Shown: positions 1-7,520, counted from the first letter of the stretch. The stretch: 23,324 nucleotides of DNA from Bacteroidales bacterium UBA1035 (GCA_002316835.1 DCEG01000112.1:1738-25061); one strand, 5' to 3'. Program-made: numbers and translations. The notes: a model not told the origin generated them from the letters alone.

Positions 1-129
1 ACCCGAATTATCGATAATTGCCGCATCGTCTCCAACACCTTTTACGGTTGTGGGCTGCGTGAGCTTTATATTTTTTGTGAGATGATCAATTAATCCAAAC
101 TCACCGAGAGTGCTTATTTCTGTACGCAT
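1..129 (-). CDS. thiL: Thiamine-monophosphate kinase ThiL, N-terminal part (cut by window edge)
   Basis: The first 43 codons are present. The ATG lies at 127-129 and the frame stays open to the window edge. The translated start contains the family's opening motif, LGEFGLIDHL (residues 8-17), and the Mg/ATP-binding motif GVGDDAAII (residues 31-39). ThiL phosphorylates thiamine monophosphate to the active cofactor thiamine diphosphate in the cytoplasm. It lies 70 bases downstream of the OsmC-like gene on the same strand and is separate from the large thiamine operon at 9602-16415, whose riboswitch would sense its product. The rest of the gene is outside the window. The identification rests on these two motifs only, but both are characteristic. 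Confidence 0.88.
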   Translation of the reverse strand, partial: MRTEISTLGEFGLIDHLTKNIKLTQPTTVKGVGDDAAIIDNSG

Positions 130-170
130 AAATAAAGTTTACAAATTACAAGTCAATTTTCGAGCCTCCT

Positions 171-194
171 TGTCGCCCTGTCGCCCTGTCGCCA
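171..194. repeat. Three tandem 8-base units (TGTCGCCC)
   Basis: The units TGTCGCCC, TGTCGCCC and TGTCGCCA follow one another without gaps. They end four bases from the stop codon of the minus-strand OsmC-like gene, in the space before thiL. This is a simple intergenic tandem repeat; no function can be read from it. Confidence 0.75.
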
Positions 195-198
195 AGTC

Positions 199-612
199 TC
201 ATTGCCATCTTCCCCAATCAATTACCACTTCAATATCGGGATGAATACTTTTTGCTACAGGACAGGTATATCCGGCATTTTTTAGAATAGTTTTTGTCTT
301 ATTCTCAACCAATGAGAGATTTTCGGGAAAGTAAAAAGCAAGATCTATCCTTGAAACTCTTCTAGGATCTGAAGCCATCGTTTTCAGCACTTTCACCTTT
401 ATCCCTTTCATATCCAATCCCATACTTTCACCTTTCATTCCCATAATGGTCAGCATACACGATGCCAGACTGGTAGCCAGCAAATCCGTAGGAGAAAAGC
501 GTTCACCTTTTCCATTATTATCAACCGGAGCATCCGTTTCTAATACGGAACCACTTCTAATGTGCGTGCAAACCGTACGTTGATCTCCGTCGTATATTAT
601 CTGTGATGTCAT
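199..612 (-). CDS. OsmC/Ohr-family peroxiredoxin-like protein
   Basis: The 137-residue protein has the usual length of the OsmC family, which reduces organic hydroperoxides or handles reactive sulfur species with a pair of cysteines in a domain-swapped cytoplasmic dimer. The two expected cysteines are visible: C52 in SLASCMLT and C117 in GYTCPVAKS. A charged pair, R19 and E25, sits where OsmC proteins carry their catalytic Arg and Glu. The segment FSPTDLLATSLASC is typical of the family. The gene lies between pnp and thiL on the same strand. A strong hairpin with a T-run ends only about a dozen bases before its start codon, so it may depend on read-through. Whether the substrate is a peroxide cannot be told from sequence. 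Confidence 0.85.
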   Translation of the reverse strand: MTSQIIYDGDQRTVCTHIRSGSVLETDAPVDNNGKGERFSPTDLLATSLASCMLTIMGMKGESMGLDMKGIKVKVLKTMASDPRRVSRIDLAFYFPENLSLVENKTKTILKNAGYTCPVAKSIHPDIEVVIDWGRWQ

Positions 613-624
613 TTTCTATATCAT

Positions 625-660
625 AAAAACGAGTGAACAGTAAAAAATCCTGATCACTCG
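625..660 (-). terminator. Intrinsic terminator after pnp, directly before the OsmC-like gene
   Basis: On the minus strand, CGAGTGA pairs with TCACTCG (plus-strand 654-660 and 630-636). Beyond a T/T mismatch, CAG/CTG extend the stem, and a run of five T (625-629) follows. It begins 22 bases after the pnp stop and ends 12 bases before the OsmC-like start codon. Confidence 0.75.
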
Positions 661-682
661 CAATATTTTTCAGTTATTTCAA

Positions 683-1495
683 TTACATTTTTTCTACGAT
701 CGCACGCATAATTTCTGCCATTTTAGGCTGAGCTATTTTTGCGGCTTCCTGAACCTCTTCGTGCGAAACTTCCACAATTTTTCCAATTACACCCAAATCG
801 GTAATAATGGAAAATGCCAATACTTTCATTCTGGCGTGGTTGGCAACAATAACTTCAGGAACGGTACTCATTCCTACGGCATCGCCACCGATAATACGTA
901 ACCAATTGTACTCGGCCGGTGTCTCAAATGTAGGACCGGAAAGTCCTATATAAACTCCGTGCTGCAACTTAATGTTTTTTTCTTTCGCAATTTCCATCGC
1001 CATCAATCGAAGTTCTTTGTTGTAAGCTTCGCTCATATCGGGGAAGCGTGTGCCCAGTTCATTGTAGTTTTTTCCGTGCAGCGGATGTTCGGGAAACAGA
1101 TTTATGTGGTCCTCGATAAGCATAATATCACCTACATCGAAGCTTGGATTCATTCCACCGGCAGCGTTCGATACGAAAAGATATTCAACACCCAGTGCCT
1201 TGAATACGCGTACGGGGAAAGTTACCTGTTTCATGTTGTAACCTTCGTAATAATGGAAACGTCCTTGCATAGCAAGCACTCGCTTGCTGCCCAATGTTCC
1301 GATAATGAGTTTTCCGCTGTGTCCTTCAACAGTTGAAACGGGGAAGTTGGGTATTTCGGTGTAGGGAATTTCGGTTGTGTCTTTAATTTCCCTGGCGAGT
1401 TCACCCAGTCCGGTTCCTAAAATAATAGCAGTGTTTGGTACATCGCCGATTTTACCTTTTAGATAATCGGCTGTTTGCTTGATAACTTCTAACAT
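683..1495 (-). CDS. punA: Purine nucleoside phosphorylase (trimeric class)
   Basis: The protein has 270 residues, normal for the trimeric PNP family, and cleaves purine nucleosides with phosphate to a base and (deoxy)ribose-1-phosphate for salvage. Motifs seen in order are GTGLGELA (27-34, phosphate loop), EGHSG (57-61), MQGRFHYYEGY (76-86), SNAAGGMNP (109-117), SGPTFETPAEY (186-196, with the base-binding E192), GGDAVGMSTVPE (203-214) and H245. At the position where 6-oxopurine-specific enzymes have a conserved Asn, this protein has D233 (IITDLG), which could widen base specificity. The start codon lies inside the 3' end of lpxK, a 44-base overlap, so the two genes are co-transcribed. A terminator follows the stop. 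Confidence 0.93.
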   Translation of the reverse strand: MLEVIKQTADYLKGKIGDVPNTAIILGTGLGELAREIKDTTEIPYTEIPNFPVSTVEGHSGKLIIGTLGSKRVLAMQGRFHYYEGYNMKQVTFPVRVFKALGVEYLFVSNAAGGMNPSFDVGDIMLIEDHINLFPEHPLHGKNYNELGTRFPDMSEAYNKELRLMAMEIAKEKNIKLQHGVYIGLSGPTFETPAEYNWLRIIGGDAVGMSTVPEVIVANHARMKVLAFSIITDLGVIGKIVEVSHEEVQEAAKIAQPKMAEIMRAIVEKM

Positions 1496-2570
1496 GTTTA
1501 TTAATTTTTTTATTGAATGATTCTTTATCTTCTTTTTCTAAAAACATTACTTCGATAGGGATGTAGTACAGTTTTTTCTTCAATTCTTCTTTCAACGATG
1601 TCATAGCTTTAAAGCGTATGGCATCTTTTTCTGTGGTTACGATTATTTTGTCGTCGTCATCTACATCTAACAAATCCATCTCGTTCTCAATTTCTTCAAT
1701 GTCTTCCTCGTTGAAAAAATGATGATCCGGAAAAAACTTAGGGTATAAATTGTATGTCTTTAGCTCTAATTTTTCAACCAAAGGCTTTGGAGAAGCGATA
1801 CCGGTAATCAGAAACACGTGTTTCTTTCGCAAGTCGTCGGGATCGAGAATTTCCGGTTGAATTTCGGAGAAAACAGGGGTGATACTCCTGTAATCAAAAG
1901 TAGTAAAATACAAATCCTGATAGGGAAACAAATCGAGTCCGTTTTCGTAAACCCTGAAATCTATGGGTTGCATTTCACGGCTGCACTTGGTTACAATCAC
2001 TATAGATGCGCGGTCTTTTCCTTTCAGTGGTTCTCGCAAATAGCCTGCAGGGAGCAGTTTGTCTTCATAAACCGGGCGATTACTGTCAACCAGCAAGATA
2101 GATAGTGATGGCGTAACATATCGATGTTGAAAACCATCGTCCATCAAAATTACTTCAGGACGTTCTTCTATGTCGATAGACATAATTTTTTCAATGGCGT
2201 TCCTTCGGTTTTTGTCTACAACAACAAGCGTGTCCGGATATTTCTGTTTTATTTGGAGCGGTTCGTCACCCACATCCTGAGGTTTAGAATCCACATCAAC
2301 AATCTTAAATCCTTTGCTTTTTCGCTTATAACCTCTACTCAGCACCGCCACTTTATATCGCGTTGACAACAAATTAATAAGGTATTCTATATGTGGCGTT
2401 TTACCTGTTCCACCCACCGTGATGTTTCCAACACAAATAATCGGAATATCGAATTTATGCTGTTTTAGGATCTTGGCGTCAAACAGTTTATTTCGAAAGG
2501 CCACACCAAACCCGTACAACCACGCCAGCGGCAGCAACGAACGTCGTATTTCGGGAAGTGGTGAATCCAT
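1452..2570 (-). CDS. lpxK: Tetraacyldisaccharide 4'-kinase LpxK
   Basis: LpxK phosphorylates the 4' position of the lipid A disaccharide at the inner membrane, the sixth step of lipid A synthesis. The 372-residue protein carries the P-loop GNITVGGTGKTP (48-59), preceded by a hydrophobic N-terminal segment (LLPLAWLYGFGVAF) that would hold it to the membrane. It then has LSRGYKRKSKGF and VGDEPLQIKQKYP, followed by VILMDDGFQHRYVTPSLSIL, the DDGFQH motif specific to LpxK. The C-terminal third carries VTTEKDAIRF. It lies downstream of sppA and its 3' end overlaps the pnp start by 44 bases in another frame. Its presence shows a lipid A-bearing outer membrane. Confidence 0.96.
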   Translation of the reverse strand: MDSPLPEIRRSLLPLAWLYGFGVAFRNKLFDAKILKQHKFDIPIICVGNITVGGTGKTPHIEYLINLLSTRYKVAVLSRGYKRKSKGFKIVDVDSKPQDVGDEPLQIKQKYPDTLVVVDKNRRNAIEKIMSIDIEERPEVILMDDGFQHRYVTPSLSILLVDSNRPVYEDKLLPAGYLREPLKGKDRASIVIVTKCSREMQPIDFRVYENGLDLFPYQDLYFTTFDYRSITPVFSEIQPEILDPDDLRKKHVFLITGIASPKPLVEKLELKTYNLYPKFFPDHHFFNEEDIEEIENEMDLLDVDDDDKIIVTTEKDAIRFKAMTSLKEELKKKLYYIPIEVMFLEKEDKESFNKKINKHVRSYQANSRLSKR

Positions 2571-2583
2571 AAAACGGTTTCTT

Positions 2584-2604
2584 GCTTTTAGCTTTTAGCT
2601 TTGT
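2584..2604. repeat. Three tandem heptamers of GCTTTTA type, just before the lpxK start
   Basis: Units GCTTTTA, GCTTTTA and GCTTTGT follow each other. The tract lies in the 5' region of lpxK (minus strand), 14 bases from its ATG. The related five-unit tract at 21758-21792 occupies the same relative position before another minus-strand gene. Confidence 0.7.
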
Positions 2605-2685
2605 GTTGGTGTGATGAAACACTCAGGAACAATGAATTTATCTGTTTTCTTTTGTAATTCACCATTCAATCTATCCATGCCTTTT

Positions 2686-2720
2686 GCCAACAGCTAATGG
2701 CTAACAGCCAACGGCTAATT
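2686..2720. repeat. Five tandem heptamers (GCYAAYR) over the sppA stop codon
   Basis: Units GCCAACA, GCTAATG, GCTAACA, GCCAACG and GCTAATT make exactly 35 bases. The last unit contains the sppA stop codon (2715-2717). Sister tracts of the same length lie at the tonB and oadB stops. Confidence 0.8.
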
Positions 2721-4490
2721 AATATTCAAATCATAAGGAATACGCGCCTGAATATAATCCTGATCTTTTATGTTTTTGAGAAACATAAACATATTGTAGC
2801 TTTCTCCCAGATAACTTTTTAGAGCTTTAGCTGCTAATTCTTCCTTGTTCTTGTTGAAAATTTCTTCGAAAGGCGATTTCATTCTCGGATATTCGAAGAC
2901 GGCGTAGCTTTTACCCAAATTTGCCAAATCGGCGGCAATACGAATTGCTTCGTCAATTCCACCCAGTTCGTCAACCAGCCCGATTTCTTTTGCCTGATTT
3001 CCTGTCCAAACCCTGCCTTGTGCATATTTGGCCAGGCTGTCTTTCGGCATTCCACGACCATCTGCGCATCTTGTTAAGAATAAATCGTAACCATTGTCAA
3101 CATAAGATTGCATCATAGCAGCCTCCTGAGCATTAAAAGCACGTGAAATATTCCCAAAATCGGAAAATTCATTGGTTTTAACCACATCTGTATCTATACC
3201 CAATTTGTCGAGAGTTCCGCTGAAATTCGGGAACATACCGAAAATACCAATAGACCCGGTGACAGTTGTTGGCTGAGCTACGATCTTGTCTGCATTGGCA
3301 GCGATATAATATCCACCCGATGCTGCAACATCTCCCATGGAAACAACCACCGGCTTTTCTTCTTTCAGATCGGAAATCGCTTTCCAGATCTGTTCCGAAG
3401 CATAAGCACTTCCACCGCCGGAGTTTATACGAAACACAACGGCTTTAATATCGTTATCCTGTCTAAGTTTCTCAATTTCGTTCACCATGTATTTATCCTG
3501 AATACCGCTGGATCCAGTACCGGATATAATATCACCACTTGCATACAGCAAGGCAATGGAGTTTGTTGATTTTTTAATGATTTGCGTTTTAACCGATTTC
3601 ATATCAGAAATAGTAGCAGAAGGAATTTTAGCATCGCTTTCGATACCGATAAGTTCGCGCAGATAGTTCTTCATCTCAGTTTCATACACAACGGTGTCCA
3701 CAAGATTTTGTGCCAGCAGAAAATCGGTTTTTTTCAACATCGGAAACTGATTGGCAATGGAGTCGATTTGAGCAGGCTCCATATTACGACCTTTGGCCAT
3801 ATCGTTTTTAACAAACGCCCAGATGTCGTTAATATACGATCTTACCTGTTCTTTGTTGGCCGGACTCATCTCGGTTTGTGTATATGGTTCGGCAAACGAT
3901 TTGTATGTGCCTACTTTGAAAAGCTGCATCTCGACACCTAATTTTTGCAAGGCATCTTTATAGAAAATTGGTGTAGAAGCTAATCCGTGAATATCAAGCA
4001 TCCCTTCTGGATTGATGGCCACCTTGTCGGCTACCGAAGCCAGATAATATCCGTTTTGCATGTAATTATCGGAATAAGCTACAATAAATTTACCGCTTTC
4101 TTTAAAATCTTCCAGTTCCTGACGTATTTCTGCCAGGGTTGCATTTGATGCAGCAAAAATTCTGGTATCCAGATAAATTCCTTTTATTTTATCGTTGTTT
4201 TTTGCTTTTCGGATAGCTCCGATAATATCGTTCAATCCCACAGAAGAAGAAACCCCACCGATCAATTCAGTGAAAGGATCGCTTTCGGCAACACGTTCCT
4301 GTATGGTACCTTCAAACTTTAGATTTAAAACAGAATTATTTTGCAGTACAAATGATTCCTGCTTCCCAAAGGAGCTCATCATCGAGCCCATCATGGCAAA
4401 CATGATCAGCATCGAAATAAATGAGAAAATGAAACTCGCAATGATGAAGCCCAACGCTGATGCTAACATCATTTTAAAGAAATCTTTCAT
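2715..4490 (-). CDS. sppA: Signal peptide peptidase SppA, long (67K-type) form
   Basis: SppA is a membrane-bound serine protease with a Ser/Lys dyad that degrades cleaved signal peptides. The 591-residue product has one N-terminal membrane segment (about residues 11-35) and the two tandem protease-fold halves of the long form. The catalytic Lys is K197 in VGTYKSFAEP and the catalytic Ser is S391 in GDVAASGGYYIAANADK; NSGGGSAYASE (356-366) lines the active site. An upstream ATG at 4550 in the same frame would add 20 residues, but it lies inside the -33 box of a good promoter (4520-4550), so the start at 4488-4490 is chosen. The stop codon is embedded in a heptamer repeat. lpxK follows on the same strand. 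Confidence 0.95.
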   Translation of the reverse strand: MKDFFKMMLASALGFIIASFIFSFISMLIMFAMMGSMMSSFGKQESFVLQNNSVLNLKFEGTIQERVAESDPFTELIGGVSSSVGLNDIIGAIRKAKNNDKIKGIYLDTRIFAASNATLAEIRQELEDFKESGKFIVAYSDNYMQNGYYLASVADKVAINPEGMLDIHGLASTPIFYKDALQKLGVEMQLFKVGTYKSFAEPYTQTEMSPANKEQVRSYINDIWAFVKNDMAKGRNMEPAQIDSIANQFPMLKKTDFLLAQNLVDTVVYETEMKNYLRELIGIESDAKIPSATISDMKSVKTQIIKKSTNSIALLYASGDIISGTGSSGIQDKYMVNEIEKLRQDNDIKAVVFRINSGGGSAYASEQIWKAISDLKEEKPVVVSMGDVAASGGYYIAANADKIVAQPTTVTGSIGIFGMFPNFSGTLDKLGIDTDVVKTNEFSDFGNISRAFNAQEAAMMQSYVDNGYDLFLTRCADGRGMPKDSLAKYAQGRVWTGNQAKEIGLVDELGGIDEAIRIAADLANLGKSYAVFEYPRMKSPFEEIFNKNKEELAAKALKSYLGESYNMFMFLKNIKDQDYIQARIPYDLNIN

Positions 4491-4519
4491 AAATTTGTGT
4501 TCTAAATTGATTATAAGCA

Positions 4520-4550
4520 CAAAAATAGAGAAAAAAGAATTATATTGCAA
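4520..4550 (-). promoter_or_regulatory. Bacteroidota housekeeping promoter for sppA
   Basis: On the minus strand there is TTG (4548-4550), a 20-base spacer and TATTTTTG (4520-4527). The latter fits the -7 consensus TAnnTTTG and the spacer lies in the usual range. Transcription would start around 4513, giving a leader of about 20 bases to the sppA ATG at 4490. Confidence 0.7.
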
Positions 4551-4710
4551 TTGAAAACAATTACTTTTTTGTTTCTTTATACTTGTAAGATAATTTATTA
4601 GTGAAAAAATCGGGTTTTATCCACCATAGATTGTTATGTGATCAAAAACCACGAAAATCAAATATTAGTTAAAAAAACATAAATAAGAGAACAAAACGGT
4701 GAAAGCGTGC

Positions 4711-4734
4711 AACGTTTTTCCGTTTTTTCCATCT
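4711..4734 (+). promoter_or_regulatory. Candidate ECF-type (self-regulated) promoter of the sigma factor operon
   Basis: AAC at 4711-4713 (context GCAACG) and ATCT at 4731-4734 are 17 bases apart, the spacing between the -35 AAC core and the -10 element of ECF promoters. No TAnnTTTG box with a matching TTG is seen here. The ATG of the sigma gene follows 22 bases downstream. Confidence 0.45.
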
Positions 4735-4755
4735 TTATAAATGTAAGCGATAAGC

Positions 4756-5313
4756 ATGGATGATTCGCAGTTAATAGCAGCATGTAAGAAGCAGAACCGA
4801 AATGCCCAAAAGGCATTATACGAGTTGTATGCCCCAAAAATGATGGCTGTTTGTCTGCGATATTGTCAGAATGATGAAACTGCTCGTGATTTATTACACG
4901 ACGGGTTTCTGCAAGTGTTTACACAAATAGGCTCGTATTCGGGCAAGGGTTCTTTTGAAGGTTGGTTACGTAAGATTTTTGTGAATTTAGCTCTCGAAAA
5001 TTATCGTCAGGAGAAAAAGAAGTTTAACTTTTTAAGTGATTACTCAAAAGATGAAAATGATTTTTCAGAAACTCCTGAAGATGATCTTCTGGACGTGGGC
5101 GATATTCCTAGACAAGAACTCTTGAACATCATACACGAGATGCCCGAAGGGTATAGAACAGTATTTAATCTGGTGATTTTCGAAGATGTTCCGCACAAGG
5201 AAGTCGCTTCTATGTTGGGGATTACCGAAAACGCATCGCGTTCGCAATTTTTTCGGGCAAAGTCAATTTTACAGAAAAAGGTACAATCAATGTTGAAAAA
5301 GAAATATTTATAG
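4756..5313 (+). CDS. ECF-family RNA polymerase sigma factor
   Basis: The 185-residue protein has the two-domain layout of ECF sigma factors. Region 2 (about 20-90) carries YCQNDETARDLLHDGFLQVF and SYSGKGSFEGWLRKIFVNLA. A linker rich in Asp/Glu follows (about 95-117). Region 4 (about 122-178) has the helix-turn-helix MPEGYRTVFNLVIFEDVPHKE and ASMLGITENASRSQFFRAK, which reads the -35 element. Nine bases separate its stop from the ATG of the next gene, a probable membrane-spanning anti-sigma factor, and a NigD-like lipoprotein completes the operon. This three-gene order matches the Das/Dma/NigD arrangement known in Bacteroides. A candidate ECF promoter upstream suggests autoregulation (inference). 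Confidence 0.95.
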   Translation: MDDSQLIAACKKQNRNAQKALYELYAPKMMAVCLRYCQNDETARDLLHDGFLQVFTQIGSYSGKGSFEGWLRKIFVNLALENYRQEKKKFNFLSDYSKDENDFSETPEDDLLDVGDIPRQELLNIIHEMPEGYRTVFNLVIFEDVPHKEVASMLGITENASRSQFFRAKSILQKKVQSMLKKKYL

Positions 5314-5321
5314 AAAACTCT

Positions 5322-6695
5322 ATGCACAAAAACGATATATTTAAAGACCAGCTAAAATCGGTTTTCAGCGATTTTGAAGCTCCGGTTCCCGACGATGGAT
5401 GGGAAAGAATGGAGCAATCGTTGAATGCTATTGCACGGGCAAAAATTGTTCGCCGCAACTGGTATATCGGCTCTGTTGCTGCCACAGTGGCGATATTACT
5501 GGGCAGTTTATTCTTTCTGAGACCGCCTCAATCGGTTGAGCAAAGCACCCCTACCCTAACTGAGGAAACCACATCTGACAAAGTGATAAATACTGACAAA
5601 CAGGATGTTCAGGTAGCTGATGCTGACCCAGTATCGCGAAGAGAAAAGAGTGGCCAACAGAAATTGACTCACAAAAAACAGGAGACACTTCTTGCCAAGC
5701 AGACCAAGAGAAAAGAAAATGAATCAGAAATTATAAGTAAAGCTGTTGAGCAAACACCGGAGAGATTAACGATTGCGGAACAACCCGGAGAAAAGAGAAT
5801 ACAGGTAACAGAAGAAAGGAAAACTCAATCCGAAGAAAAAAGGGTGGCTCAACCCGATCAGGATGAAATTGACCGGCTTATCCGGGAGTTTGAGAATGCA
5901 GGCAATACAGCTGTATTTGGAGTAGCACTCGAAGAGAGAAAAAGCAAACCTTTGATGTTGGCATTAAATGCAAAAGGTGGCTTGGCATCGTCGCAAAAGA
6001 TCGTGGTAAACAGCCCGATGACTTTGCGTAGCGCCAGTGTCGAAAAATTGGATAATAATCTTAATGACAATTATTTTTACAGCAATACAGGGAAAAATAG
6101 CACCTTGCCTGAAGGGTACGAGAATGTTGCAGCATTAAATACACGCAGTGTAGCCGATAACGTTGCTGAAATGGAACACGATCAACCGATTTCGTTTGGC
6201 ATTACCATTTCTAAAACCATTATCGACAAATTGTCCGTTGAAACCGGAATAGTCTACACTTATCTGTTTTCGAGAGCTAAAAATACCAGTGTCGATTTTC
6301 AAAATCAAGAGACACAGCATTTTCATTACTTAGGCATTCCTGTCAATTTCAATTACAATTTTCTGAACTTTGGAAAGCTGGGTTTGTTTGCATCAGTTGG
6401 TGGAATGGTTGAAAAAGATGTTTACGGAGAATTTAGAAGTTCAGGCCAGGGCGTTTCAACTGAGTTAAACAGCATCTCTAAAGGCGTCATCGCTACAAAG
6501 ATTAGCCAGAAAAACCCTCAATTTTCGGTAAATGCCGGAGTAGGAGCTTTTTATCCTATTTATGGCGGATTTAATTTATACGGTAAAGTGGGTGGTTCAT
6601 ATTATTTTGATGCAAAAAATAATAATTACAAAACTATATATTCCGACAGAAAAATCGTTTTCGATTTGAATGCCGGTATCCGATTTGATTTTTAA
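5322..6695 (+). CDS. Probable dual membrane-spanning anti-sigma factor (inner-membrane helix plus outer-membrane beta-barrel)
   Basis: The 457-residue protein has a short cytoplasmic head (1-45, with DQLKSVFSDFEAPVPDDGWERM, the segment type that contacts ECF sigma factors in this family) and one membrane helix (about 47-66). A long Lys/Glu/Gln-rich periplasmic stretch (about 70-200) comes next. The C-terminal half is rich in alternating aromatic/polar strands (from about 285), with motifs such as HYLGIPVNFNYNF and FGKLGLFASVGGMVEK, and ends in a terminal Phe (AGIRFDF) like BAM-folded barrels. It has no signal peptidase site. This architecture matches the Dma proteins of Bacteroides thetaiotaomicron, which span both membranes and hold an ECF sigma factor. 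Function here is inferred from architecture and from its place directly after the sigma gene. A plain OmpA/PorT-like barrel protein is the alternative. Confidence 0.8.
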   Translation: MHKNDIFKDQLKSVFSDFEAPVPDDGWERMEQSLNAIARAKIVRRNWYIGSVAATVAILLGSLFFLRPPQSVEQSTPTLTEETTSDKVINTDKQDVQVADADPVSRREKSGQQKLTHKKQETLLAKQTKRKENESEIISKAVEQTPERLTIAEQPGEKRIQVTEERKTQSEEKRVAQPDQDEIDRLIREFENAGNTAVFGVALEERKSKPLMLALNAKGGLASSQKIVVNSPMTLRSASVEKLDNNLNDNYFYSNTGKNSTLPEGYENVAALNTRSVADNVAEMEHDQPISFGITISKTIIDKLSVETGIVYTYLFSRAKNTSVDFQNQETQHFHYLGIPVNFNYNFLNFGKLGLFASVGGMVEKDVYGEFRSSGQGVSTELNSISKGVIATKISQKNPQFSVNAGVGAFYPIYGGFNLYGKVGGSYYFDAKNNNYKTIYSDRKIVFDLNAGIRFDF

Positions 6696-6718
6696 TACTT
6701 TTAATTTTATTTAATTAT

Positions 6719-7447
6719 ATGAGAAAATTGATTTTATTTTTTATTGCTGTAAGCCTCGGGCTTACAATGACTTCGTGCCTTGATGAAGGCAGCCAGAATT
6801 TTTCAGAATCGTCTATTGTGTATATTGCGATGGACCAAGGTTTAGTTTATGGAAAAACCCTTACAGGAAGAGTTATTACATCAGACAAGATAGACATGAT
6901 GGTGCCGGGGACTTTCAAGTTCCTCAGTTACAGCTGGGAAGAATCTTATGGTTACACATCGTTAGGAGAAGTGAGTGTATATAACGTAATTACATCAGGA
7001 GAGGTGATCGACATAAGTCAAACATACTTGCAAATGGCACCTGTTACTGAAGTTACACCAAAGCTTGATTTTAAAGACATAAAGAGGCCTGTCTACGATG
7101 AAAATGGTATATATTTAGATGATTACTGGCTTTTTGAATATTCCTACATGGGTAAAGAAGGCGAAACACCAATAGTAAGCTTTTATAAAAGGAGTTCCAC
7201 GGAACAAAACCCTGATCCCGTGGAGATTGATGTACGTCTTGTAAAGACCGGCACTCCAAAAGATGGTGCAAGTGAAAAATTATACACAGATGTTATTGCT
7301 GTTGATATGAGGCAGCTGAGACAAATGTACGGAGGTACGAGTACAACGTCTACTAAAGATCTACGTATAAAATTTTGGTATTACCTCGATGGGCGAACCG
7401 AACTTACCGAATCACAAACATACATAATGAAAGTAAAAGGAAATTAA
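6719..7447 (+). CDS. NigD-like lipoprotein
   Basis: The 242-residue protein starts with a lipoprotein signal peptide: a charged MRK, a hydrophobic core, and a lipobox ending at C20 (TMTSC). The residues after the cysteine, LDEGS, are acidic and resemble the export signals that carry Bacteroidota lipoproteins to the cell surface, so surface exposure is possible. The body alternates beta strands in two halves as in the NigD-like family (for example IVYIAMDQGLVYGKTLTGRV and LRIKFWYYLDG near the end). The gap to the barrel protein is 23 bases and no promoter is seen in it, so it is the third gene of the sigma operon. In Bacteroides a NigD protein belongs to the Das1 sigma regulon and is needed for increased vesicle release; a similar role here is inference. 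Confidence 0.75.
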   Translation: MRKLILFFIAVSLGLTMTSCLDEGSQNFSESSIVYIAMDQGLVYGKTLTGRVITSDKIDMMVPGTFKFLSYSWEESYGYTSLGEVSVYNVITSGEVIDISQTYLQMAPVTEVTPKLDFKDIKRPVYDENGIYLDDYWLFEYSYMGKEGETPIVSFYKRSSTEQNPDPVEIDVRLVKTGTPKDGASEKLYTDVIAVDMRQLRQMYGGTSTTSTKDLRIKFWYYLDGRTELTESQTYIMKVKGN

Positions 7448-7464
7448 TCCAGTTTGATTCCAAC

Positions 7465-7497
7465 AAAAAAGCTGCCTCCAAACGGGGCAGCTTTTTT
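7465..7497. terminator. Bidirectional terminator between the sigma operon and rpsA
   Basis: AAAAAAGCTGCCTC (7465-7478) pairs with GGGGCAGCTTTTTT (7484-7497; one G-T wobble) around the 5-base loop CAAAC. Both strands end in a T-run, so it can stop transcripts arriving from the NigD-like gene (plus) and from rpsA (minus). Confidence 0.9.
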
Positions 7498-7520
7498 CGT
7501 ATCAATAACAAGGAAGAGAA

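Noticed and set aside
2686..2720. Heptamer tracts as a CRISPR array
   Set aside because: Units are 7 bases without spacers and no cas genes are present.
4491..4550. Longer sppA start adding 20 residues
   Set aside because: The upstream ATG lies within the -33 box of the promoter at 4520-4550, and the shorter form begins with the usual charged end plus membrane helix.
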